Source of the DNA: Leptoclinus maculatus
Taxonomy: Eukaryota > Chordata > Actinopteri > Perciformes > Stichaeidae
DNA length: 64,000 bases
Assembly: GCA_032191485.1 (NCBI GenBank)
Contig: JAVDOI010000006.1
Span: 13,759,850 to 13,823,849 of the forward strand
Direction of reading: 5' to 3'
Made by a program: the position numbers and the translations under genes. The notes beneath the pieces were generated by a model. That model had not been told where the DNA came from. It did no database searches and saw only the letters and a list, made by a program, of their open reading frames with translations. This document shows, piece by piece, positions 23,935 through 35,985 of this stretch. Numbering within the stretch: position 1 is the stretch's first letter; each line of letters opens with the position of its first letter.

Positions 23935-26900
23935 TACTTTTAGACCCTAACGACAGGACACGTCTTACAGCTAACATCAGAACCGCGTCAAATGTTATTT
24001 CCCTGTTGGCCGCAGCCCTTTTTGGGTTCCAGGTTCAAGCCCACTCTCAAACTTGCACATGCCTTCAATATGCTGTCCAGTGGGATGTGACAACAAAAAA
24101 TCTGACCCAAATATTTCATTTTATAGACTACCAAAAGAAGGACACAGATGTCAGAAATGGTTTGCAATTAAAACGTGATTTGTGCTCGACGCATCAGTGA
24201 GGATCGTGAGTGACGACACGACACGGTCCTCCATGGGGTTCTGTGCAGCAATTTTTCGACTGTTCATGTCGATCCAACATTTTCTAACTACACAAGACGC
24301 GGATTGGCGAAGGAAATTGAGAACCTCGAGGATCTTTGAGAGTCTGTTTTCAGTGAGGAGAGTAGTATTCGATTTCGCATCAGCTCATGTCTGTGCGACC
24401 TTGCAGAAAGTATAACCGTAGGCTTAAGAGGCAGAAGAAGACACTAAGCGAGGTCCCAAACTAATTTAAAATGTTATGTAGCAAGCTAACCTTCGCTAAT
24501 GTATTCGAAACATTCCCTTCTCTTCCCCTTGCTTGAAAACTTTTCCAAAAGGGGGGAATGACAGAAAAAGTCTGAGAACCACTAGTGTAAGGGAATTTGC
24601 CTTTTTAAGCCACATGTCTTGTGTCTTTGCAGGGGTGACAAATCTGGAAGTCATACAGTCAAATGTCAGAGCGGCTATCGTGGACAAATTCCCACTCTAC
24701 TGCCTTGGTTTTGGTTTTGATGTCAATTTTGAGTTCCTTGAGAAGATGTCGCTGCAGAACAATGGTGTAGCACGACGGATTTATGAAGACTCTGATGCTG
24801 ACTTACAGCTGAAGGTATTTGAAATCACTTGCTCCCATTATAAATACTGTTTACTATGTGATTTGTTACATTTTCATAGATAAAATGAATCATGGTTGGC
24901 TGTGGAGAGATAAACATTTATACAGTGTCCATACTGTATCCTCAATAGGGTTTCTATGAAGAGGTGGCCACTCCTCTGTTGACAGATGTGACCATGATCT
25001 ATAATGGTGGGACCAATCTAACCCAGACTAACTTTAGCCAATATTATAATGGCTCTGAGATTGTGGTGGCCGGTCAGATCACCGACAACGACATTGAAAC
25101 CTTCACTCCACAAGTTGTCGCCATTTCAGTAAGGATTGCTCCTCCCTGCATATCAGCTGTAATATTTTGTAAAAGCCTTGTGTGTCCATAAATATAACAT
25201 GATTTCTGACATAAAAATGTATTTGGACTATGACAGAGCAACAGAAGGGTGAGGTTTTCTGACACAAATGCTACCGTGGAGTCCAATGGAACAGTGTCTG
25301 ACAGCTACATCCAGAGGGTTTGGGCCTACCTCACAGTCAAACAGCTTCTGGAGAAAGAGTGAGTGTGATGTCGACACCTTTTCTCTTTGTTACCAGACGA
25401 AACAGCGTGAGGCTTATATTGTTTTCACCTTATGAGTCTGTGTGTGTGTCATCATGGCAAAATGGGTCCTAGGCGCAGCAGGAACTACCACAAAGGTAGT
25501 TTGTGACGTCAAGGTGACGTCTTTAAATTGCTTGTTTTGACTGAAAAACAGTCCAAAATCGTAAAACAGCAAACCATCACATTTGAGAAGCGTTTACCAG
25601 AGAATGTTTAGCCATTTCGTTGTGACTTAAAGGATTTAATCAATTATCAAAATTTTTGACAATTAATTTCTGTCAATCAATTGACTGTTTGCTACGCCCT
25701 TTAGTTACTGTTACGCCTTTGCAGGACACGATGCAGTTTACATTTGTAAAGGTGGCAGATTTACACTCAGAATTCGCTGTAAACTATAATTTTTGAAACA
25801 ACAGGTCTTCAATTTAAATAAGTTGGCGGCCGTGGACTGAGCAGAAATGATGACTGTCCCTTGCATAATTCATCAGCCATAGATAGCTAGTTTAAGTTTA
25901 AGTTAAACGTTAATGCTAAAATTAGCGTTAACAATTATTTCAGCTCTAATTTGTCGACAAAGTGAAAAGTGATATGTGTGTGTATGGGTGTGTGTGCATA
26001 CATTAATTGTAAGGAAAGCCTAGAGACAGCAACTGAGGTTACAACAATAATAGTAGACAATATAAAATAATCTTAGCTGTTAAGTAACTTAATCTTACTT
26101 TCTTGTCAAGTCAACTGTCATGTTTAAAACATATACCCAATTTGTGACACAGGCTGATGTTATCTGGACCTGAGAAGGAGAACGCGAAGAAAGGGGCCTT
26201 TGAGCTGTCGCTGAAGTACGGCTTTGTAACCCCACTCACATCAATGGTGGTCACCAAGCCTCAGGGGGAGAACACAGATGTGCTCCATAAACCCAAGGAA
26301 GGTGAAGTGACAGAGGAAAGGACACATACTGCAATGGGTCTCGCACCGAACTTTCATGGGACCAGACTACAGATATCCGCCGATTTTACTCGTAAGCAAC
26401 ACAAACGGGAACAAAACAAACACAAAACAAACACAAGTGACACATCTGTATGATTTGATTTGACGACAGGTGGTGTAATCACAATGTATGAATGCGGTTG
26501 TTGCATTTATGAAAGAACTACAGATTCCTTGACTGCAGCTTGTAGGTGGCACTTAAAAAGATATAAATCAAATTTTAAGTGTGTGTGGAACTGGAAATAC
26601 AGTTGATTAATTCACAATAATGACATACTGTATGATGTTGCATCAATACAAGCTAATTTGTGAACAGCATAATTATTTTAAAGCTAATTAATGAATTAAT
26701 GTTAATTTTTGTCATCATCTCTTTCTTTTTAACAGCACACTTCGGTATTCCAGGTAAGACATGAAAGATACACTATTGATGAATGAATCACATAATGTAC
26801 TGTAACGTATATATAGCCTAAGTAAATGAACAAGTATCGTAATTTGAAGTTATCATCTTTTTTCTTTTTCACAGCATATCCTGGTATACGATGTAAGACA

Positions 26901-29900
26901 TAAGACACATAACACATTTCGAAATGCTTTAACCTGAGATAAATCCAACTTGGGGTACCACTCTTCGAAAACGGAAAATCAATAGTCAATCAATTATTTT
27001 AGTCTCAATTCTTAACGTTGATTCATGTTATCTTCTTTTTTTACAGCAAGCGGTATGCCAGGTAAGAGATACACATCTGCATCGTTCTGACGTAACATAT
27101 AATAATATAATCTATTTGATACACTTTTGCACTCCAAATTTGAATCACAACCAAAACGTTACATGAGAAACAGATGCGGCATCTTTGCAAAGTTTTAATA
27201 AATCTAACTGATGCCTACCCAAACTATATATATTTACTTCTAAAAAGCTTTTTCAGTTGATCTAAAGGTGCAAAAGCAATTCATGTTTGAAAAATCTTTA
27301 TGGATCAGCAAGATAAAGTGACCTGCGGGACCCACACGCCTTAAGACACACTTGAGAGTGTGCAAGCTAATTTACTAATCATGACTGTTTCAATGTAAAT
27401 TGACAAGCGTATCTTAATTTCATGTTATCATCTTTTCCTTTTTAACAGCACTACATAGGCCAGGTAAGACATGGGTACATAGTACACATCTGCAGTGTAC
27501 TGAGAGATATACTATTCATTAATTACTAATATAATGTATTTCATATACTCTAAATAGCCTAAAGCATAGAAAACATGAGTAAATCTTTGCATTCTTCGCA
27601 GTACAATGCTTTGCTTCAATTATGCAAAAAATGAACTGAAGTAAATTAATTAATTAATGTTAATTGTTGTCATCATCTGTTTCTTTTTAAAAGAAAATGT
27701 TGGTATTCCAGGTAAGACATGAAAGATACACTATTGATGAATTAATCACATAATGTACTGTAATGTGTATATAGCCTAAGTAAATGAACAAGTATCGTAA
27801 TTTGAAGTTATCATCTTTTTTCTTTTTCACAGCACATCCTATTTCACCAGGTAAGACACAACACACATAACACATCTGCACCAACCTGACACGACAGATA
27901 CACTTCTGCATAAAGCATAAAGTTGTCACTTGTAGTAGGCTCCGAGGAAAACAAAAGGTGATCCGGTTGTCTTTGTGACAGTGACGGAAACAATAATAGC
28001 ATTTCGAAATGCTTTAACCTGAGATAAATCCAACTTGGGGTACTGTTAAGGGTTCACTTTTCCTGAATGGAGGGGAGGCCGCTGACTGGGTGCCTTGTCT
28101 ATTTACTACTTACTGTGCAGGCGCACCCAAAAAGTTACAGAATCCGGTTTCAAAGTAAAACAAGTATTTAATAACAAATGCAAACTAAATGAACTATCGA
28201 TAGTAAATGCTCTGGAGAACAGAGATCACACACACACACTTGCCCTCATAGTTCTCCATTTAAGCAGGTTCTAAAAAAAAGCAAGGCATGAGATGATCTG
28301 GCTTCTGCTCCCTCAAACAAAGCCTTATATATTGCTGAATAGAAGGAAAGTGTTCCAACTGTCACAAAAGTGCTGAAAACATTGTCTGAGCCAATCAGTG
28401 TTTGGCTCGTTGATCATCTTGGCTCCTCCCCTAATCGACACTTTATGGCACGAGAGTCCCTCGAAGCAGCCTCATGGCCGAATCTCATCCCCCTCTTCAT
28501 GGCCAGGCTGGGCCAGTCCTCCTGCTGCATTGTCCTTTGATGGTCTCACTGGCTCCAACTCCCTGCTCCACGCCTCACTCAAGAAGTCCCTATATCTGAC
28601 CCTTTAAGACTTATTCTCTACAGTGTTTAATACCTACAGTGACTATACTTTTATGGCTTAATACATTCTATGTGTCAATATACTGTAACATATAATATCC
28701 TCTATCAGTAAACCTCCTGTAAACATAGAATACATTCCATAAATAACTATATTGTGAATCTTTAACCTATTTTGTGATCCTTTATCATATTGTGACATTC
28801 TTATTATTGTGACACTACTATTCACCACTAGAGGTGCTAATAATCATACTAATACTATTTTTAATACTTAAATTCTTCACAGTACCACTCTTCGAAAACG
28901 GAAAATCGATAGTCAATCAATTATTTTAGTCTCAATTCTTAACGTTGATTCATGTTATCTTCTTTTTTTTACAGTAAGCCGTATGCCAGGTAAGAGATAC
29001 ACATCTGCATCGTTCTGACGTAACATATAATCTATTTTATACACTTTTGCACTCCAAATTTGAATCACAACCAAAACGTTACATGAGAAACAGATGCGGC
29101 ATCTTTGCAAAGTTTTAATAAATCTAACTGATGCCTACCCAAACTATATATATTTACTTCTAAAAAGCTTTTTCAGTTGATCTAAAGGTGCAAAAGCAAT
29201 TCATGTTTGAAAAATCTTTATGGATCAGCAAGATAAAGTGACCTGCGGGACCCACACGCCTTAAGACACACTTGAGAGTGTGCAAGCTAATTTACTAATC
29301 ATGACTGTTTCAATGTAAATTGACAAGCGTGTCTTAATTTCATGTTATCATCTTTTCCTTTTTAACAGCACTACATAGGCCAGGTAAGACATGGGTACAT
29401 AGTACACATCTGCAGTGTACTGAGAGATATACTATTCATTAATTACTAATATAATGTATTTCATATACTCTAAATAGCCTAAAGCATAGAAAACCTTTCT
29501 CATGAGTAAATCTTTGCATTCTTCGCATTTTTACAGTAAAATGTACATGCAAGATAATAACAGATGTTTCATTTTTTATTTCACTGTTCATTTTCCAGGA
29601 TTTGGAAGAAAATCCTCCCCCCCCCAATTTAATGGCGGGGGAGCTGCAGGTAAACTTATTTTCTGAGCCAGTTTTGATCCATCCTTCTAGTTTTGTTGTC
29701 ATGATACCAACCGCCCAGGTTCATCTATAAAAAGCATCCAAGGCTGCATAACCCTATGAATCCATCTTATTCTGTTTTATCTGCATTCAACACACATAGT
29801 GAAAGACAATGAATTGTTGGAAGATGTGGAATTTGTACTAACAAAAGATGTTTGCTTCCATTACATGTTTTATGAGTCAAAATGTAAACTACTTCATAAA

Positions 29901-32527
29901 TAACCACCTGATGCTGCTATTGGATCTGCATTTAAGTCACTTCTTCTCTGCCCCTTAGCCTAAACTTTCCACCAAATTATTTTGGTAAAAGTACTTGTAG
30001 GTGAATTTGAAAAAAAACACACACAACATTAAAGGATATAGAAAACATTTCTCATGAGTAAATCTTTACATTCTTTGCAGTACAATACTTTGCTTTAATT
30101 ATCCAAGAAAATAACTGAACAGAAAAGCTGAAGGTGGGGGAGGTTGCAAGATAATTGACAAATCATAACTGTATCATAATGTCATGCTATCATCTTTTTC
30201 CTTTTAGGAGCTGGTTCTCTTCTGATTCCAGGTACATGTGCACCGCCCATTAGCCTAAACTTTCCACCAAATTATTTTGGTAAAATCACTTGGAGGTGAA
30301 TTTGGAAAAACAACAACACACATGACATGTTTCATTTGGATTTACTTTAACTGGTGGGCATTAGAATAACGTTTTTATTTAGTGGTTTGTTTTGAAGCTG
30401 AGGTTGGATGTCAGAATATGGGTGTCAATTAATGCAACAATCCTCAAAAGATTTGTGATATTAATGCACACAACTTGTTTTGTGTAAATGTATTTACAGA
30501 TGATTGGAATTCCCAAGTAAGAACTATGCAAGATTACGACGGCAGAATACTTACCAGTGTTGTGTCACACATTGCAACTGATGGTAGAGTATCTAATAAT
30601 TCAAGTTATAGTTTATATAAGTCATTTGTTGTGCTATGGAAGAGGGTGCACTTTACCTATAGGACGTTCTTGTCTGTAAGCGTAAATAGTAAACTAAGAT
30701 AATCTGACAGCGGTGTGTCCTGCTGTGTGACTCTATGTTTCTCTCTAGTTCCTCTTTCTCACAGATTTTTGCTAAAAACTGAGAACCTGTCTCTTCCACT
30801 GTGCTTTGATGTCACTGGAGAGGTTCGCCTTAAACTACTTCATCATCCCAACAGGGGTCAGTAATACTCCTCTTTGTGCCATTACTATTTTCCAAAGGAC
30901 TTTTACTTGTAACTGAGTATTTTCTTTACATTGTTGTTCTGGTACTTTTACTTCAGTGACGGATGTGTGTTCTTGTACTGTGTATACATGTGGTGATAAG
31001 TTGCATTTGTTCTCTTTTGTATTTAGAGCTGTCTGTGAATGGTGAGCTTGATTCAGTAGAGAATGGAGGCTTCAGAAGGATTGTCATCCACTTGAAGAAT
31101 GACCTGCATGTTGAGATCGACACCAAAGAAATCACCGTACGAGAGGGACAGACACTGACACGCTACATTGGACAGGATCCCGTCACAGCTGGAAGGTGAC
31201 TTTGCATTGTCATGGTGCTGACCAAGAAATAGTTAGGCACATCGCATTAAAACAGCGCGTTGTTGTTTTTACACCAAGGTTTTTGTACAGATTGAACAAA
31301 AGGGATGCAAATTGAGCTTTAGAGATACTGGTATGCGTATTTCGTTGGTTAGCTGTTAATCTAACCCTAACGCCCCGTTTTCCAATCTTTGTGCTAAGCT
31401 AAGGTAACCGGCTGCAGCTTAATATTTACTGCGCATACATGAGAGTGGTATCAATATTCTCATTTGCCTCTCTGCAAGAAAGCAAGTCAGCATAATTCCT
31501 AAAATGAAAAAACTTTTTCTTCAAAACAAGCGCTTCCCATAAATGCACGTCTTAACAAAGAGAGCACTGAGAGCAAAAAGTGCAAGAGCAGCCCCAAACA
31601 CCCCACTTCACTGATGGTATTCATGAATTTGAATGTGTCACTAATTCACTATTAGAAACAAATGTTAATTTGTATTTACAATTGAAGCTTACATTAAAGG
31701 CCACCCACACCAGGGATTTGAAGTATTCTGGTATGAGCTCTTCTCAGGAGTGTGTTGAAATCAGCCCAGAAAAGTAAAATGACCTGTGCGAGTGTGCAGG
31801 GCCTTTAAAAAGACAACCCAAGATAATTAAGACAAGGTGCATATTTTTCTAGTTTGACAGTGATTAGACGGGTCAAGGAAATAGACGTTGCAGATGGGGA
31901 CACACGCATGATCATCGTGATTCATGAGCAGAATGGAGAAGAATTCCTCTGGCCGGTTGTGAGACAGCGACCATTGGACAACAACGTTACTGGGATTTTA
32001 GGTGGGTGAAAAGGCTGGATTTGTTTTTATGATTTGATATCAGGTCAACACATTGAATGTATGTATCAGACAATTCAAATTAAGTTCAAGTTTTAAACCA
32101 GCTGTGGTGGTTTTAATGGAAGAAATGAATTCAAAGAGACAAATATTTCGTGCAGTGTCTCTTTAAGTGCATGCTCTTCGGTGTCATTGCTTTATTGTTT
32201 GTCCTCTGTGCATCCAGCTCTGAAGCCAGCAGTTTATGAGGAGGTGCAACAAAGTCCCTCAACAAGACTTAAGATCAAAGACCAGGAGATTGACGTTACC
32301 AGGTACATTTTAGTTGGTATAAAAGAGAAGGCTGTTTGAGAGTGCTTTAATTGTTATTGTTCTAATACACAAAGACAAAACAAGATAAAACATATTCATG
32401 TTTCTTTTGTAGGGCCAGTGCTGTTGACTACAGTATCGTCTCTCCGCCCACACATGACTGCTGGCTCATGTCTGCTGAGTCTGCCCTGGAGAGACACCTG
32501 GATGATTTCATCATTACACAACTTTAA
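20532..32527 (+). CDS. Inter-alpha-trypsin inhibitor heavy chain (ITIH family), complete
   Basis: A secreted plasma/matrix protein. Exon 1 (20532-20603) encodes the signal peptide MERAVVQITLFGLLLALATT. Exons 21497-21657, 21777-21881, 22212-22374, 22475-22585 and 22932-23060 give the VIT domain. The VWA domain follows in 23199-23315, 23504-23672, 23760-23870 and 24633-24814, with MIDAS sequence DQSGS and LLTDGDPTSG. Next come 24949-25128, 25237-25358 and 26153-26391. Linker microexons occupy 26736-30231. The C-terminal ITI-HC domain is in 30500-30583, 30749-30856, 31027-31195, 31853-32001, 32218-32302 and 32413-32527 (TAA). All phases join. Where bikunin-linked heavy chains carry Asp-Pro-His-Phe, this gene has VPLSHRFLL, so it may not be esterified to chondroitin sulfate (inference). 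ITIH3, ITIH4 and ITIH6 are the candidate relatives. Confidence 0.93.
20750..21325 (-). mobile_element. Non-autonomous hAT-like element of the CAGTGGTGGAATGTAACTAAG family
   Basis: The right edge, read on the minus strand, is CATTGGTGGAATTTAACTAA followed by strings of AGTA-type motifs such as ACTTGAGTA. This is the common teleost element. It lies in the first ITIH intron. The left edge is approximate. Confidence 0.55.
23880..23932 (+). repeat. (CA)n microsatellite
   Basis: An interrupted CA dinucleotide run just after a splice donor in an ITIH intron. Confidence 0.95.
23950..24595. mobile_element. Probable hAT/Charlie-like remnant in an ITIH intron
   Basis: The right end near 24570-24592 reads AAGTCTGAGAACCACTAG, the complement of a TAGTGGTTCTCAGACTT terminus. 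The left border was not found and no transposase frame is present. Confidence 0.35.
26690..29495 (+). repeat. Tandem duplication of a four-microexon cassette
   Basis: Copy 1 (about 26690-27650) and copy 2 (about 27652-29495) share near-identical introns and exon order. The pairs are HFGIP/NVGIP, YPGIR/HPISP, SGMP/SRMP and LHRP/LHRP. Copy 2 is longer because it contains the solo LTR. A related intron pair lies at about 29950-30030 and 30240-30320. Confidence 0.85.
26736..30231 (+). other. Array of linker microexons in the ITIH gene
   Basis: Ten small in-frame phase-1 exons: 26736-26753, 26875-26892, 27047-27061, 27449-27463, 27694-27711, 27833-27850, 28975-28989, 29369-29383, 29599-29649 and 30208-30231. 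Eight are only 15 or 18 bp. They encode PHFGIP, AYPGIR, SSGMP, ALHRP, ENVGIP, AHPISP, VSRMP, ALHRP, a Gly/Ser/Pro segment and GAGSLLIP. Each has AG before and GTAAG or similar after. Removing any exon keeps the frame, which suits variable linker length. Confidence 0.8.
28044..28881. mobile_element. Solo LTR of a retrotransposon
   Basis: This 838 bp segment is absent from the matching intron of cassette copy 1, so its borders are exact. It begins TGTTAAGG, ends TTCACA and is flanked by GTAC at 28040-28043 and 28882-28885. The TG...CA ends and 4 bp target duplication are those of an LTR. No internal genes remain, so it is a recombination scar. Confidence 0.85.
31230..31520 (-). repeat. Dispersed teleost repeat (GCTAAGCTAA family)
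   Basis: It contains GTGCTAAGCTAAGG and GAGAGTGGTATCAAT. The same family appears in the opposite orientation at about 51480-51830 and 53150-53345, and again at about 63470-63620. It is probably a MITE. Here it lies in an ITIH intron. Confidence 0.55.
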
Positions 32528-33960
32528 CTGGGAACCATGTTGAATCACTTGTAGAGATTTTATTTGAAATAGAAATGAGTCAAACACAAACTAAGTCATC
32601 GTGGAAAAAGGCTTGTTACTAACATGAACCAATAAACAATTTCCCAGATCTTTGGTTGTCTTGTATGAACTTAATTAATTTACCTAAAGGGTTTGTCAGT
32701 CATGCTTAATTTGTTTGGAATAATTCTTCAAACTTAAGAATTCAATTATTAAGAGATTAAGAGAAAAGAGAAAATCTAGTAATTGTGGCATTTGTCCTGC
32801 AGCACAACAGCACTCCACTCATGATTGCACAGAGCTGTTAAAGATAGATTCAATTCTCATCTTTATCTGTGGAGTCAACCCTAAAAATGACTGTCACGGT
32901 TTGGACTCAAAATTAGTCAGTTTACTTATACAGTTAACCCTGCATACGCCTGTCTATCCACTGTGAAAACAGGAAATGAAAACAGAGGAATGTCACTCTA
33001 CTGCTTACATACTATTTGTCAAGGAGTAACAACAGGGCTTTTAATTAATTTTTCAGAATGTGATTATATGTGGCAGGGCTGGTCATTTCAGCTACCTGGT
33101 TAACAGTTGGACTTTCCATGTATGAAAAGGTATATTCAAATGTAGCCAATTTGAATATAGTAAATACAGTAAAACCCAAAGTGTTGTTGAGTTATAGTGA
33201 AGTCATGTTTGTGACGTTGTTCCTAAACCTCACTAAATGGTTTTGTTGCCTTAACCTAACGTTGGTTTTGTTGCCTAATGTATATTTCTGTGAGATCACG
33301 TTCAAATACATAGATGGTGCTAGATCTGCTTCACTTAATGTTGGTTTACAGGTAGCTTGAACAAAAGGAGATCTAAGGTCAAATCTAATCTGGAAACAGG
33401 AATCAAGTTAGATGTTGAAGAGTGAAATACTTCAGTCAAATAGTAAATATATAAATCATTAAAAATGGAAATGTTTCGTGCCAGTGCACTAACACACATT
33501 TCTGGAGAATAATAAACAGACCAGGGTTTTGAATTTAGTTTAACATTATGTGGTCAAACCAGTCGAACTGCTGTGGAGGCGTTTGTTATTGTGTTGCATG
33601 AGATTGTCTTCTCCCAATGAACTCTAGTTCAAAGGTATGTGCATTCTCATGGGTATGGTGATAAACCGGTTTATCAAGGCACAGTTTACAAAGAACAGCC
33701 AAAGGTGGGATCTATGTCATATCCACTTAACAAGACAAAGTAACAAATCGTTGTCTACTTCGACAGTAAAATGCAGCTCTGTGTAAAAAGCTAATTTAAA
33801 ATCTAGATTTAGAGTCTTGTTTTGATTTAAAAAAAGAAAAAAAAAAAAAAGTTGTGGACTTTGACCCATCTAAAGTAGGTCGTGCTGGTTATGCTGTAAT
33901 GAGGAAGAGCAGGAAGTTTCACGACAATGTGCATTCTGACATGGTTAGTCTGTGCTGTAA
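32528..33960. other. ITIH 3' flank and intergenic DNA
   Basis: AATAAA near 32630 probably ends the ITIH transcript. The remainder has no supported gene. Confidence 0.5.
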
Positions 33961-33965
<5 letters not shown>

Positions 33966-34009
<44 letters not shown>

Positions 34010-34112
34010 GGGGAGCGAGAGAGACGGGAAGAGAGACGGGGGAAAGGGAGAGAGAGAGAGACGTGGAGAGAGAGAGAGAGACGGGGGAGAGAGAGAGAGA
34101 GACGGGGGAGAG
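33966..34112 (+). repeat. Purine (GA)n tract with AGACGGG variants
   Basis: About 145 bases of almost pure purine on the plus strand, (GA)n then GAGAGACGGG-type units. It lies about 0.7 kb before the il17re start codon. Confidence 0.95.
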
Positions 34113-34782
34113 GGAGGGACGTCTCCTGAGTCACGACAGTGACGTGCTGTGTGATTCAATTTCAACACTTCCAGGCAACTGACAAGGTGTAGCTGCTCTG
34201 AGGAGAGAAATTGACTTACAGTGGATTACTAATCACAGTAAGTAACCTACATGAGGTTTCAATGAGATTACTTGTGTAATTTTATTTAATGTCTGATGTT
34301 ACATCAATGTACTCCTGTCTGATCTTAAGGCCGAGCACTGTTTGCTTGTTTAGTGCTTGAAGGTGTTTTAGAAAGGGGAACTACCCAGTTCCCAGTGAGT
34401 ATGTTTAAGGATTTGTGAACTTGATAATCAAATGAGTTGTACACCAGAAAACTGTTGGAGTCAGTTTGTATCAAAAACTGTTGAGGCGTGTTTTCATTTT
34501 CATTCACAGGAAACTACAAGAAACAACTGCCTATACCTGCATTAATGTATGTCTCTTCTTCCCCAGGACATAAACAAAGGTGAAACCCATCAACCACAGC
34601 TCTAACAGTTTGTCTCGAGTCACTGCCTTCTCTGCCAATGTGCAGTTTCAGTCAGTTATTCTCCAGCCAAAAGCCGTGACGAGGAAGAAGACACTGGACT
34701 TGTTTAACAAGGTTGTCATGTCGCTCCTGGACAAAGATGTTTGGAGAAAAATGCTGTAGGACTCAAATCATTTGGAGGCAAA

Positions 34783-35953
34783 ATGTTTCTTCCTGGATGG
34801 TCCATTTGGTGTGTTTTACTCACTCTACGCATGTCAGCCTGTGGCTTGGAGATTTCTGGATATGACAGCCATGAAGTCATTTGCTTGCAGGTACTGGGGG
34901 GGGGGGTGCACTGCTAGGATACATTGACGCAGATATTTCCTCTGCTGCAGTATAGTACATACAGCTTTGTTGACAGATCACACTTTTCATTTCCTTTTAG
35001 TTCTGGTGCAGCCTGCTCAGACATTTTAATTTCCCTTTTCTCTGATAAAGTATTTTATTCTCAAACATTAACACAAACCAACACAGGGATAAAACCATCT
35101 GCCAGCTTGGCTGTAGATAAATAGGTTCTGTTGTATGTACATTAATCACAATACAGTCCTCTGAACAGTCAATATTTACCATCCAGGTAACATTCAGTTA
35201 CAATGTGATGCCACACGTTAAACATGCGTCTTTCTCGTTTTCCAACTTCAATTTCGCCTCCTTTTAGGGTCTTTCTGATTGCACCATAAAGGATGAGATG
35301 CCTCTTATTGTACCAGAGAACAACGGTGTGGGTGTCCAAAACCTGACTCCACGTTTCAAGCTCTGCTGCAGGGACGGGGCGCTGTGTGTATTATGTCTGG
35401 TGATAGACGCAGAGATCAACTTCAATCCAGATAACGACATCGAGGAGGAAGGCCCCTCTGGGCATGATGAAGAGGATTATAGCGAGGAGACAGTGAGAAA
35501 ACCAAAAGGTATAAACTAAGGCTACACGAAGCCCTTTATCAACCCATGACAAACTGTTAACTGGCTAGAATGTTTAATGTGATCGATTAGAATCCAGTAA
35601 ATGAGTTACAGTAAAACCTGATGGCGTGTTTTGAAAAAACAATTGCTATTACAATACACGCACAAATGTACGATATGTTAAGTATTCTCTGTTCATAGTT
35701 AATGGCTTCAAATGTGAAAAAAGTGAGTTTTAGGTGCTGTTCCTAATTTTCCATTACTGAAGCCCCACCTTTTCTGTGTTGCAACAGCGTCTGTGACACT
35801 GTGTTACAGTGCAGCATCTGTCATGCCCTCGTGTAAGAAGGTGGAGTTTGCGGTTAATCATGCCGCTCTTAATCAGACAAACTGGGCAAAGGTAATGTAA
35901 ACTCCCTGTGCTGGAACATGAAGTCTGTAATGTCAATACCTCCAGTCTTATAA

Positions 35954-35985
<32 letters not shown>

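Noticed and set aside
33854..34168. Arg/Glu- and Ser/Leu-rich frames
   Set aside because: They are translations of the (GA)n tract only.
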